Shown here piece by piece: positions 1 to 7,526 of a DNA stretch of 33,753 bases (position 1 is its first letter; every line of letters begins with the position of its first letter). Source of the DNA: Sphaerochaetaceae bacterium (lineage in GTDB: Bacteria > Spirochaetota > Spirochaetia > Sphaerochaetales > Sphaerochaetaceae); assembly GCA_016938475.1 (NCBI GenBank), contig JAFGUP010000256.1, positions 1 to 33,753 of the forward strand, read 5' to 3'. The position numbers and the translations under genes are program-made. Under the pieces are notes generated by a model. That model was given only the letters and a program-made list of their open reading frames with translations, did not search any database and was not told the origin of the DNA.

Positions 1-105
1 ATGGCTGCATGGTATCGAACGAAACATACAAGCAATGTAGCACTTAGAAGGATGAACTGTAAAGTCACAGCTGTTGAAAAAGAGGAGGGAATAGAAGTAT
101 GGTAG
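1..105 (+). CDS. C-terminal end of an unidentified gene (cut by window edge)
   Basis: An open frame runs from the first base to a TAG at 103-105 and encodes 34 residues ending in GIEVW. It stops four bases before the rsgA start at 110, as expected for an upstream gene of the same operon. The rsgA ribosome binding site (AGGAGG, 83-88) lies inside this frame, which is common in tightly packed operons. The segment begins with ATG at base 1, but the window edge makes it impossible to tell whether that is the true start or an internal methionine. I do not recognise the product. A chance open frame of this length is possible. Confidence 0.35.
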   Translation: MAAWYRTKHTSNVALRRMNCKVTAVEKEEGIEVW

Positions 106-109
106 GTGT

Positions 110-1048
110 ATGGACAATCAACGCGGAATGGTGATCCGTGGAATCAACAATATCTACTCAGTGATACTCTGTGATGAGGACGGTCCTCTTGAACCCTGGC
201 AGGTTATTACCTGCAGGATCAAGGGCAAGGTTCTGCAGGGTATAGACAGGGAGTACGCTCCACTGGCTCCCGGTGATATCGTCAACTTCTTCAGAGTGGG
301 AACGGATGAAGGGATGATCACCAGTCGTGAAGGACGCAGGAGCCGGTTTACGAGGTGGAATGCGAAAAGGCAGGAGAACCAGACTCTCAGTGCAAACATC
401 GATCTTCTTGTCATCGTGGCCAGTGCCGACGAACCTCCCCTGAGGCCGCGATTCATAGATCGCGCCATTGTGTGCACCTATGATGCCGACATTATCCTGA
501 TACTCAACAAATGCGACCTTGCTCTCACAGCTGAAGAAGATGAGCGGTTCCGCCTGTACAGCACCCTGGGCTATCAGACACTCCACATCTCGGCTTTTGA
601 CAAGGCCGGTATCGAATTGGTCAGGCATTCTATCGCAGGCAGGGTCGCTGCTTTCGTCGGCCAATCGGGAGTTGGGAAATCGACGATCATCAACGCGCTG
701 ACAGACAGTAAGGAACAGCAGGTGACCGGCGATATCAGCTTGAAGTACAATAGAGGCCGCCACACGACGAACCACTCTCTGGCTATCAGGACGGCAGACG
801 GTATCGTGATCGACACCCCCGGTGTCAGGGAGATCCACGTGCCGACAACAAGTGAGATTCATATCGTTGAATCCTTTCCTGAATTTAAAGAATCATCTGG
901 GAAGTGTGATTTTGATGGATGTCTCCATGATCATGAACCCGGTTGTGATGTGAAGAGGCGAGTGGAAGAAGGCTGCATTCATCCAGACAGGTATGAGAGC
1001 TACCTGAGGATGCTTGACTCTGTCCAATCCCGTGAGAGGCACTATTGA
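110..1048 (+). CDS. rsgA: Ribosome small-subunit biogenesis GTPase RsgA
   Basis: RsgA is a circularly permuted GTPase that checks late maturation of the 30S ribosomal subunit. The permuted motif order is visible: G4 NKCD at residues 133-136, G5 SA at 161-162, the P-loop GQSGVGKS at 184-191, a switch I RGRHTT at 215-220 and G3 DTPG at 235-238. An N-terminal OB-fold-like part precedes them. The C-terminal zinc knuckle has C266, C271, H273 and C279. At 312 residues the length is normal. The ATG at 110 is the first in-frame start after a TAG at 92, but the AGGAGG at 83-88 is about 20 bases away. A second ATG at 128 starts MVIRGINNIY, which looks like a typical RsgA N-terminus, so the start may be there. 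The stop directly abuts mutS2. Confidence 0.95.
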   Translation: MDNQRGMVIRGINNIYSVILCDEDGPLEPWQVITCRIKGKVLQGIDREYAPLAPGDIVNFFRVGTDEGMITSREGRRSRFTRWNAKRQENQTLSANIDLLVIVASADEPPLRPRFIDRAIVCTYDADIILILNKCDLALTAEEDERFRLYSTLGYQTLHISAFDKAGIELVRHSIAGRVAAFVGQSGVGKSTIINALTDSKEQQVTGDISLKYNRGRHTTNHSLAIRTADGIVIDTPGVREIHVPTTSEIHIVESFPEFKESSGKCDFDGCLHDHEPGCDVKRRVEEGCIHPDRYESYLRMLDSVQSRERHY

Positions 1049-3424
1049 ATGAGACAGTATAGAATGGAACACACCCTGCATGACCTTGAATATGAGAGAG
1101 TGCTCTCTCTGTTCTTCCCCTTTGCCCTCAGTGAAGAGGGTAAGAAGCACCTGCGCGGTCTTCCTTTCTCTCGTGATGCTGAGCGGATATCAGAAATTCA
1201 GCGCATGATAGGTGAGATACGGAAAATCTCAACACAGCGAAGTGAGAAACCTGACAGGTTTGTGAGCCTCGCTGAGGTCGACCGACATCTGGATGTGGGC
1301 GCTTTCAGCCTTCGCGGTGAGCACCTGTACATGATCAAGGAATACCTGAATGCTGCCAAGGCATTCAGCGGCTTTCTCCGATACACTGATCCTTCGGTGC
1401 AGGAAGATGAACAGTATCTCGTCTCTGAAGTGATCATGAGCTACACTGATGTCCTCGAGCGATACCGCAGAGACCTCGACACGGCCATAGAATCCCCTGG
1501 TATCGTGAAGATGTCACACCCTGCCATTGCACCTCTGGTAAGAAAATTTGAAAGCAAAAAGCGAGAACGCGGGGCCTACGCCACCGGTTTCCTCAGAGAC
1601 CATGAGAGTTCAGCACAGTCTATGACCCCCTCTTACCGTGATAATCGCGTTGTCCTTCCGATCCGAAATGATCATAAAGGGGAAGTCGATGGCCTCCTCC
1701 ACTCCTCGAGCCAGAGCGGTCAGACCCTCTATGTGGAACCCTATACCCTTGTTTCATATAATAATGCGGTAGTGCAGGCTTCTGAAGAAATCGAGAGAGA
1801 GAAAGCAAGGATCCTTCGTGAACTCTCAGATGCCTACCTGAGCCTGGCTCACGAATTCGCTTCACTACGTCAGGAGATCGGCTATGCCGATGCGATGTAC
1901 GCACGTGCTATGGCGATGGACTCATACCGCCTCGTGTTTCCTCTTGTGAGCGATACACTCGATCTGAAGATACTTGGAGCCCGTCATCCTCTGCTGGGTA
2001 GCGATGCTATACCCATCTCACTTGAAATGACTGCCCCGGTTAATTCTCTGCTTCTCAGCGGCCCGAATGCCGGAGGAAAGACAGTTTCGATCAAGACCAT
2101 AGGACTGCTCACCCTGATGCATCAGTATCTGGCAGTAGTACCGGCTGAAGAGGGGACAACACTGCCCCTGTTCTCAGGGGTGTTCACTGATATCGGCGAT
2201 GAACAGTCGATCGAAAAATCACTGTCCACCTTCTCTGCCCATATGCAGAATATTGCAGGTGTACTGCACGGCCTCGATCAGCATGCGCTTATCATACTCG
2301 ATGAACTCGGCAGCGGCACAGACCCCGAAGAGGGCTCTGCGATAGGCAAGAGTATCCTCGAGTACTGCATCAGCAGGGGAGGATTTACACTCGTCACGAG
2401 CCATCACACTGCCCTCAAACAGTTCGCCTATACTCACAGAGCGCTCATCAACGCTTCCATGGAATTTGATGAGACGACGCACACGCCTACTTTTCGCATC
2501 ATCAGCGGGCTGCCAGGAGACTCGCACGCCATCGACACGGCAAGAAGGATGGAACTTCCCGCCGAAGTCATCTCGAAGGCTGAGACCTACCTTGGTGAAC
2601 AGAACCTCAAGGCAAGTGAGATCATCAAACGTCTTGAAGAGAAAGAGCGTGAAGAGGAGAGGCGTCTGAAGGAGATGGAGGAGAAAGAGAAGGCGATTCG
2701 AGAGAAGATGCGCTCTTTGGACCTCAATGAGCTTGCACTGAGGCAGAAGGAAGTCCTCCTTCGTCAGGAACAGATCGGTTCCCTTTCCGCTTTCATCGCT
2801 CAAAAACGTTCCGAACTCGAGAATCTTGTGGCTGAGCTGAGAACGGGGGAGATCACCCGAGAAAAGACCAGGAAGATGAAGAGTTTTCTTGACACTCTCG
2901 ATGAAAAGAAAGATGAGAGCACCCGGCAGGTTCAGAAGATGAAACAGTCACTTCAGACACCTGAACAAACTCTCAGTGTCGGCATGGATATTCTGGTTGG
3001 AGAGCATAAACGCCCAGGAACCATCGTGAGATTCGAGAAATCTCAGAAAGTGCAGGTCTCTGTCAACGGGATGAGATTCACCGTTGATGAGAGTGAGATC
3101 AGCCCTGTCGGAACGAATCAGCAGAAGAAGAAACCGGAAAAGAAGAAGGCTTCCTTATCCTATCAGGTGGACACTCACGCGGCGATGACTCTGGATGTCA
3201 GGGGTAAAACCCTGGCCGAAGCAATAGAGACCGTCGATACACAGATCGAACGGGCACTGCTCAGTGGCGTCCTCTCCTTCTCCATTATCCACGGACTCGG
3301 CACCGGTGTTCTGATGAAAGGAATAACAGATCATCTATCCTCGCTACCCTTCGTCAGGCACTTCGAGTTCGCACGTCCTGAAGACGGTGGACACGGAAAG
3401 ACTTATGTTGAACTCGGCAGCTAA
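1049..3424 (+). CDS. mutS2: MutS2 family ATPase with Smr nuclease domain
   Basis: MutS2 proteins bind branched DNA or collided ribosomes. They combine a MutS-type ATPase with a C-terminal Smr endonuclease and lack the mismatch-recognition domain of MutS. The Walker A GPNAGGKT is at residues 338-345 and the Walker B region DELGSGTDP at 418-426. A long charged coiled-coil-like stretch rich in Glu, Lys and Arg spans roughly 515-640. The Smr domain starts at LDVRG (715-719) and contains HGLGTG (748-753). The length of 791 residues is usual. The start codon follows the rsgA stop without any gap, so translation is probably coupled. A second methionine at residue 6 (MEHTLHDLEY) resembles the usual family N-terminus and is an alternative start. 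In some bacteria MutS2 suppresses homologous recombination, while in Bacillus it rescues stalled ribosomes. Pairing with a ribosome GTPase fits either role. Confidence 0.95.
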   Translation: MRQYRMEHTLHDLEYERVLSLFFPFALSEEGKKHLRGLPFSRDAERISEIQRMIGEIRKISTQRSEKPDRFVSLAEVDRHLDVGAFSLRGEHLYMIKEYLNAAKAFSGFLRYTDPSVQEDEQYLVSEVIMSYTDVLERYRRDLDTAIESPGIVKMSHPAIAPLVRKFESKKRERGAYATGFLRDHESSAQSMTPSYRDNRVVLPIRNDHKGEVDGLLHSSSQSGQTLYVEPYTLVSYNNAVVQASEEIEREKARILRELSDAYLSLAHEFASLRQEIGYADAMYARAMAMDSYRLVFPLVSDTLDLKILGARHPLLGSDAIPISLEMTAPVNSLLLSGPNAGGKTVSIKTIGLLTLMHQYLAVVPAEEGTTLPLFSGVFTDIGDEQSIEKSLSTFSAHMQNIAGVLHGLDQHALIILDELGSGTDPEEGSAIGKSILEYCISRGGFTLVTSHHTALKQFAYTHRALINASMEFDETTHTPTFRIISGLPGDSHAIDTARRMELPAEVISKAETYLGEQNLKASEIIKRLEEKEREEERRLKEMEEKEKAIREKMRSLDLNELALRQKEVLLRQEQIGSLSAFIAQKRSELENLVAELRTGEITREKTRKMKSFLDTLDEKKDESTRQVQKMKQSLQTPEQTLSVGMDILVGEHKRPGTIVRFEKSQKVQVSVNGMRFTVDESEISPVGTNQQKKKPEKKKASLSYQVDTHAAMTLDVRGKTLAEAIETVDTQIERALLSGVLSFSIIHGLGTGVLMKGITDHLSSLPFVRHFEFARPEDGGHGKTYVELGS

Positions 3425-3487
3425 AACCGTTGAATATCGTCATAGTACGGAGTATCGTAGAGATACAGTGCGTCAAGGAGGTTCACA

Positions 3488-4273
3488 ATGACCGATTACA
3501 TGGAAGGAACCGGTATCCAATACCATCTACATATAAAGAAAGGAGATGTCGGCAGGTATGTCATCCTGCCGGGAGACCCGAAGCGCTGTGAGAAGATTGC
3601 ATCGCATTTCGATGACCCTCAGTTCGTGGCTGACAGCCGGGAGTATGTGACCTATACGGGCTATCTTGAAGGGGAGAAGGTGAGTGTCACCTCGACAGGC
3701 ATCGGAGGACCTTCGGCATCCATCGCGGTGGAGGAACTGTTTGCCTGCGGAGCCGATACATTCATCAGGATGGGAACCTGTGGAGGGATCGCTCTTGAAG
3801 TGAAAGGAGGAGATGTAGTCATCGCCACCGGTGCCATCCGGCATGAGGGAACCAGCCGTGAATATGCTCCGATCGAGTTCCCTGCGGTTGCCGATTTTTC
3901 CATTGTACAGGCGCTCAACACAGCATCAGATCAACTGGAAAAGACCTCCCACACCGGTATCGTACAGTGCAAGGACTCCTTCTACGGTCAGCACTCTCCC
4001 GAAATCAAACCTGTGAGTTATGATCTGATCAACAAATGGGAGGCCTGGAAGCGCCTGAATGTGCTTGCCAGTGAGATGGAATCAGCGACACTTTTCGTCG
4101 TTGCTTCCTACCTGAAAGCTCGGGCAGGAAGTGTCTTTTTTGTAGTGGGTAATCAGGAACGGGAAAAACTGGGAATGGATAACCCCATCTATCATGACAC
4201 GGAGGTCGCGATAGAGGTGGCCGTGCAGGGACTCAGGAATCTCATTCTCGAAGACAGGAAGAAACAACGCTGA
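3488..4273 (+). CDS. udp: Uridine phosphorylase
   Basis: The protein belongs to the hexameric nucleoside phosphorylase family, which splits a nucleoside with phosphate into base and ribose 1-phosphate. The phosphate-binding loop GDPKR is at residues 29-33, the RMGTCGG segment at 94-100, and the purine/pyrimidine family motif SEMES lies near residue 195. [11 protein letters not shown] segment is of the type I recall from Firmicutes uridine phosphorylases; the E. coli enzyme has GQER here, so the uracil contacts differ slightly. At 261 residues the length is normal. A strong ribosome binding site (AAGGAGG, 3475-3481) precedes the ATG by six bases. A gap of 63 bases separates it from mutS2, and no terminator was seen there. 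It converges on the minus-strand polyferredoxin gene with only 14 bases between the stops. A broader purine or thymidine specificity cannot be excluded. Confidence 0.87.
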   Translation: MTDYMEGTGIQYHLHIKKGDVGRYVILPGDPKRCEKIASHFDDPQFVADSREYVTYTGYLEGEKVSVTSTGIGGPSASIAVEELFACGADTFIRMGTCGGIALEVKGGDVVIATGAIRHEGTSREYAPIEFPAVADFSIVQALNTASDQLEKTSHTGIVQCKDSFYGQHSPEIKPVSYDLINKWEAWKRLNVLASEMESATLFVVASYLKARAGSVFFVVGNQEREKLGMDNPIYHDTEVAIEVAVQGLRNLILEDRKKQR

Positions 4274-4287
4274 GGCCCTTCCTGTTC

Positions 4288-4911
4288 TTAGGATGTATAA
4301 GAGATCGCCGTAGTCGGACAGGTCTCAGCACATGCTCCGCAGGAGATGCAGAGGGCCGGGTCGATCACAGCTTTCCTGTCAACAATCTGTATAGCATTCG
4401 CCGGACACACTTTCACGCACTTTCTGCAACCTATACAGGTCGAACTCTCAACCCGATAATGCCGTCTGCTGCGTTTTCCTCCTGTTTTCAGAAGGATGGA
4501 AAAAGGGCACAGGTAGGTATGCCAGGCAGCGGAAGAAAACCCGAGAGTCCAGAGAAACGAGAGAACAAAATAGATCAGCAGGACGGGCAGCTGTACATGA
4601 AGTGTTTTCTGTCCTGCAATCATGATCAGTACAGCAATCAAAAGGGAAACGAACGGAAGATAGCGTAGAAGAGTCGTGTTCAGTGTTGTAAGCTTGATCT
4701 TTCCCTTGATCCTCTGTGATACCTTCATCGCAGTCTGCATCGGGCAGATATAGCCGCAGTAGAATCTTCCGAAGAAGAGTGAAAGAATCACCGATACTCC
4801 ATACAGTGCAAGCCACAGCACCATCGCTCCGCGGAGCACGGTGAACACGAAGAGAACAAGGGCGATAATCTCGATAGTCAGTTGTACATAGTGCTTCTGT
4901 TTTCTGTTCAT
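4288..4911 (-). CDS. NapH-type membrane polyferredoxin (4Fe-4S)
   Basis: This integral membrane electron carrier has about four hydrophobic segments (roughly 11-28, 31-48, 84-100 and 107-127) followed by two cytoplasmic [4Fe-4S] ferredoxin motifs. The first cluster uses C159, C162, C165 and C169, and the second C188, C191, C194 and C198. The NapH/NosR-type CxxxCP motif is present once as C52GYIC56P. The expected second copy reads H131TYLC135P, so its first cysteine is histidine. The start was placed at the ATG at 4911 because AAGAGG lies seven bases upstream; a TTG six codons further up has no ribosome binding site. Such proteins pass electrons to a partner oxidoreductase, but none is encoded here. 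The gene lies downstream of the lyase gene on the same strand, separated by a hairpin, so co-transcription is uncertain. Confidence 0.8.
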   Translation of the reverse strand: MNRKQKHYVQLTIEIIALVLFVFTVLRGAMVLWLALYGVSVILSLFFGRFYCGYICPMQTAMKVSQRIKGKIKLTTLNTTLLRYLPFVSLLIAVLIMIAGQKTLHVQLPVLLIYFVLSFLWTLGFSSAAWHTYLCPFSILLKTGGKRSRRHYRVESSTCIGCRKCVKVCPANAIQIVDRKAVIDPALCISCGACAETCPTTAISYTS

Positions 4912-4997
4912 AGATACCTCTTGATCCAACAGGTACCATAGAACAGAATCTTCTGTCGTTGCATCTGCAACTTCAGTGAGGAAAAATTGTCTGATTC

Positions 4998-5032
4998 CAC
5001 GTGGATATCACATCATGGGTGATATCCATGTG
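4998..5032. terminator. 14-bp hairpin between the lyase and polyferredoxin genes
   Basis: The arms at 4998-5011 and 5019-5032 are complementary over 14 positions with one mismatch and enclose a 7-base loop. The hairpin sits 15 bases beyond the stop of the minus-strand lyase gene, so it probably ends or attenuates that transcript. Read on the minus strand, a run of five T follows only after about 11 bases, which is not a textbook intrinsic terminator. Confidence 0.5.
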
Positions 5033-5046
5033 AATTTCATCACACA

Positions 5047-6516
5047 TCAGAGGCTGTCACCGAAATCTTCTCTGAACTTAGCCATCAGCTTCACAGGCCA
5101 ATCTCCCCTGGCTTTGAGACGTCCCACGAAGAAGCGCAGGACCTTGGGTTCCTTCTCCCACTCAAGCCCGCCGACGAGGCGCCTGTTGTCGAAGAGCCAT
5201 TTCAGCCTGTCTATTGCATATTCAACCTGGGAGAGGGTGAAGACCCTTCGAGGGAAGGCAAGACGCATCAGTTCGATATCAGCAAGGAGGTCACTGCCAT
5301 CTTCCAGACGAACCGATGATATGGTACCCCTCTCCATTCCTCTGATACCACTTATGAGATAGAAGGCGGCAACCAGAGCTCCTGCTGGGTACTCCTGCTG
5401 CGGGATATGGCTCAGGAATGACCCTGCATCGATATGTGCTCCCAGAGCACCCCCGGGGGTGACAACCGGCAGTCCGAGACCATCGGTCTTTCGTACGAAA
5501 TAGTCAATGAATGATGGGGACTGACTGATCATAGTGTTATCGAGGGTCTCTTCGAGCCCTACCGCCATTGCTTCAATTTCCCTGACAGACATCCCGCCAT
5601 AGGTAAGAAATCCTTCATACAGGGGAACAAGATCGCGCATCTGATCGTACAGATCGAATCTGTTCGTGCAGATAATGCCGCCTCGACTGCTCGAAAGCTT
5701 ACGGGCAGAGAAGTAGACGAGGTCACTGAGATCACTCATCTCACGGATGATTTCCCCCATTGTCTTCTGTGCATAGCCACTCTCCCTCTGTTTGATGAAC
5801 CAGGCATTTTCACCGATGAGTGATGCATCAAGGACTATCATGATATTGGTATCATCGGCGACCTTTCTCACCTGTCTCATATTCTCCATTGAGAAGGGTT
5901 GTCCTCCGATCAGGTTCGTGGATGCTTCCAGTCTGATGAACGGAATCCGTGCAGCTCCATAGGTCTCTATTACATCCTTCAATCGGTTGATATCCATATT
6001 GCCTTTGAACGGATGGGTGCTCTTCACCTTGAGTGCCTCATCGGTGTAGATCTCATGCAGAGTTCCGCCGTTGATCTCAAAATGTGCTTTTGTCGTGGTA
6101 AAGTGATAGTTCATCGGAATCTGGTCACCCTCATGAACGAATGCCTGACCGACGATGTTCTCGGCAGCCCGTCCCTGATGAACCGGGAGGATATACTCCT
6201 TAGCGAACATGTTCTTGACCTGAACTTCCATTCGTTCGTAACTCTGAGAACCCGCATAGGCATCATCGGCGACCATCATGGCCGCAGTCTGACGGTCACT
6301 CATCGCGTTACACCCAGAATCGGTCAGCATATCAAGATAGGTTTCCCGTGTACTGAGCAGGAAACTGTTGAATCCGGCCCGTTCGATTGCCTCGAGTCTC
6401 TTTTCGATAGGAAGAAGATGAAGTTTCTGGACTACACGAACCTTGTGCAGTTCAAGCGGGAGAGAGTTCCCACTATAGAATTTCACCATCTCTGTCGGTC
6501 TCTGTTCAATATCCAT
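5047..6516 (-). CDS. Tryptophanase/tyrosine phenol-lyase family PLP lyase (divergent)
   Basis: The enzyme belongs to the PLP-dependent beta-eliminating lyases that split tryptophan or tyrosine into the aromatic compound, pyruvate and ammonia. The whole 489-residue frame aligns by eye. Shared features are LTDSG (65-69), DAYAGS with Y87, HQGR (113-116), D230, the cofactor lysine K273 in SARK, and PRR (422-424). Two positions that separate the family members look like tyrosine phenol-lyase rather than tryptophanase: R396 in MERG and F462 in LRFF. However, the arginine that contacts the cofactor in both families (DATR or DSAR) is L233 here, and THQGRG reads VHQGRA. The substrate is therefore uncertain, although automatic pipelines would probably say tryptophanase. 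AAGGAG lies eight bases upstream of the ATG. The C-terminus extends about 20 residues past the usual end. Confidence 0.85.
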   Translation of the reverse strand: MDIEQRPTEMVKFYSGNSLPLELHKVRVVQKLHLLPIEKRLEAIERAGFNSFLLSTRETYLDMLTDSGCNAMSDRQTAAMMVADDAYAGSQSYERMEVQVKNMFAKEYILPVHQGRAAENIVGQAFVHEGDQIPMNYHFTTTKAHFEINGGTLHEIYTDEALKVKSTHPFKGNMDINRLKDVIETYGAARIPFIRLEASTNLIGGQPFSMENMRQVRKVADDTNIMIVLDASLIGENAWFIKQRESGYAQKTMGEIIREMSDLSDLVYFSARKLSSSRGGIICTNRFDLYDQMRDLVPLYEGFLTYGGMSVREIEAMAVGLEETLDNTMISQSPSFIDYFVRKTDGLGLPVVTPGGALGAHIDAGSFLSHIPQQEYPAGALVAAFYLISGIRGMERGTISSVRLEDGSDLLADIELMRLAFPRRVFTLSQVEYAIDRLKWLFDNRRLVGGLEWEKEPKVLRFFVGRLKARGDWPVKLMAKFREDFGDSL

Positions 6517-6589
6517 CGGTCTACTCCTTTATGCATAGATCGTAGTATCAGACACATGTGAAGGGTTCTGTCTGTCCTGATACACTACC

Positions 6590-6601
6590 GTGAATTGTCA
6601 C
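6590..6601. promoter_or_regulatory. GTGA-N4-TCAC palindrome, possible operator
   Basis: This perfect 4+4 inverted repeat with a 4-base spacer overlaps the -35 box of the upstream ATPase promoter candidate (6595-6600). The position suits a repressor site. The half-site spacing does not fit CRP or FNR, whose equivalent half-sites are six bases apart. The repeat is short enough to be chance. Confidence 0.2.
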
Positions 6602-6624
6602 AAATTACAAACACAATGTATAAT
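6595..6624 (+). promoter_or_regulatory. Sigma-70 type promoter, distal to atpE
   Basis: TTGTCA (6595-6600) and a perfect TATAAT (6619-6624) are separated by 18 bases, with a TG directly before the -10 box. This is the best promoter match in the intergenic region. Transcription would begin near 6631 and leave a leader of about 270 bases before atpE. Confidence 0.5.
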
Positions 6625-6627
6625 CAG

Positions 6628-6657
6628 TGTATATTTATTTATAATATTACATGTAAA
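6628..6657 (-). promoter_or_regulatory. Weak promoter candidate for the lyase gene
   Basis: On the minus strand, TTTACA (plus-strand 6652-6657) and TATACA (6628-6633) are 18 bases apart. The -10 match is only four of six. It would give a leader of roughly 100 bases for the lyase gene and lies back to back with the plus-strand promoter at 6595-6624. Confidence 0.22.
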
Positions 6658-6844
6658 ACTCAACAATTCGGACTTCACTTTATATGAAAGTAAGGATATT
6701 AAGATGTTTTCGTTGTGAAGTTCCCTGTTGTTTGTGTGAAGATGCGTATATGAATCAGGAGTAGAAATACCTTACAGGATAAATTCAGGTTATTAACCGG
6801 GGGTATAGTCATATATGAAGTACCACAAAAAGGTTCGGGAAGTG

Positions 6845-6873
6845 TTGATATTATGTCCTGAACAAATTAAGAT
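6845..6873 (+). promoter_or_regulatory. Proximal promoter candidate for the V-ATPase operon
   Basis: TTGATA (6845-6850, five of six) and TAAGAT (6868-6873, four of six) are separated by the ideal 17 bases. Transcription would start near 6880, just ahead of the atpE ribosome binding site (GGAG, 6893-6896). The weak -10 box keeps confidence moderate. Confidence 0.35.
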
Positions 6874-6902
6874 GTACACCAATCAACGAAGTGGAGTATA
6901 CC

Positions 6903-7511
6903 ATGGAACTACAGATTCAAGACCTGATCGAATCCATCAAATCAGATGGAATTCAGGAAGCAGAGAAACAGAAAGAACAGATCCTCACCGATGCGAAGAA
7001 ACAGGCTGAAGCTATCGTGAAAGAGGCGGAAAAGGAAGCAGCTGCCATCCTTGAAACCTCCCGCAAGGAAGCTGCTGTTCTCGAGAACAGCGGTAAGGAA
7101 GCGGTAAGACAGGCATCACGTGATGTGATCCTATCTCTCAGGAAGAATATCAATACAACGATGGAAAGACTTCTCAAGACAAAGGTCGCGAAAAGTTTCA
7201 ACGAGAAACAGCTGTCTCAGCTGATCGTCGAAGTGGTGAAGTCGGGTATCAGCGATCCGGCCAAAAGTGCCATTGAGGTAAAGAAGGGTAGTGTCAAGGC
7301 TCTTCAGGAGGCTCTTGCATCCGACCTCGATCAGGAACTCAAGAGTGGACTCGTAATACGGATGAACAGTGATCTCGAAAGCGGATTCCGTTATGCCGAT
7401 ACCGGAGGACGAAGCTATTACGATTTCAGTGATGAGGAGATCAGTGCGTTTCTTCTTCCCTATCTGAATACTGCAGTGGCCGACATCCTGACAGGTAACG
7501 AAAAAGCCTGA
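6903..7511 (+). CDS. atpE: V-type ATP synthase subunit E
   Basis: Subunit E forms the peripheral stalk that holds the catalytic head of the rotary ATPase against rotation. The N-terminal part (about residues 15-90) is an Ala, Glu, Lys and Gln-rich helical coiled coil. The C-terminal part is a compact mixed domain ending in the region SFSDEEIS-like near residue 180, as in bacterial E subunits. The start was placed at the ATG at 6903 because GGAG lies six bases upstream; the in-frame GTG at 6891 has no ribosome binding site. At 202 residues the length is normal. It is the first gene of the ATPase operon, and 15 bases separate it from the next gene. The partner subunit G, which normally pairs with E in the stalk, is not recognisable in the operon. 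Confidence 0.88.
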   Translation: MELQIQDLIESIKSDGIQEAEKQKEQILTDAKKQAEAIVKEAEKEAAAILETSRKEAAVLENSGKEAVRQASRDVILSLRKNINTTMERLLKTKVAKSFNEKQLSQLIVEVVKSGISDPAKSAIEVKKGSVKALQEALASDLDQELKSGLVIRMNSDLESGFRYADTGGRSYYDFSDEEISAFLLPYLNTAVADILTGNEKA

Positions 7512-7526
7512 GCGGGGGATAGGTGA

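Larger units (their letters stand above)
6517..6902. other. AT-rich divergent intergenic region (386 bases)
   Basis: This is the longest non-coding stretch in the window. It separates the minus-strand lyase gene from the plus-strand ATPase operon and is clearly richer in A and T than its surroundings, especially at 6600-6700. It holds two plus-strand promoter candidates, one weaker minus-strand candidate, a 7-bp inverted repeat (6545-6551 with 6577-6583), a GTGA-N4-TCAC palindrome (6590-6601), an 11-base palindrome (6789-6799), and a pair of complementary 9-10-base arms (6670-6678 with 6715-6724). No tRNA or convincing small gene was found. Confidence 0.7.

Noticed and set aside
158-862. Open frame of 234 codons on the minus strand opposite rsgA
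   Set aside because: It is a shadow of a fully convincing rsgA gene, has no recognisable motifs or ribosome binding site, and its composition mirrors the plus-strand codon pattern.
2219-2803. Open frame of 194 codons on the minus strand opposite mutS2
   Set aside because: It lies across the Walker B region of mutS2 and shows no independent features.
5899-6561. Open frame of 220 codons on the plus strand opposite the lyase gene
   Set aside because: The minus-strand lyase gene explains the region fully, with conserved active-site residues and a good ribosome binding site.
6590-6601. CRP or FNR binding site
   Set aside because: The half-sites are four bases apart rather than the six required by these regulators, so only a generic palindrome is reported.
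6684-6764. 26-codon cysteine-rich open frame (CFRC and CCLC) in the ATPase leader
   Set aside because: The cysteine spacing resembles a mini zinc-binding peptide, but there is no ribosome binding site and the frame is short enough to be chance.
6815-7009. 64-codon frame overlapping the start of atpE
   Set aside because: It runs out of frame into atpE for over 100 bases, and atpE has the better ribosome binding site and clear homology.
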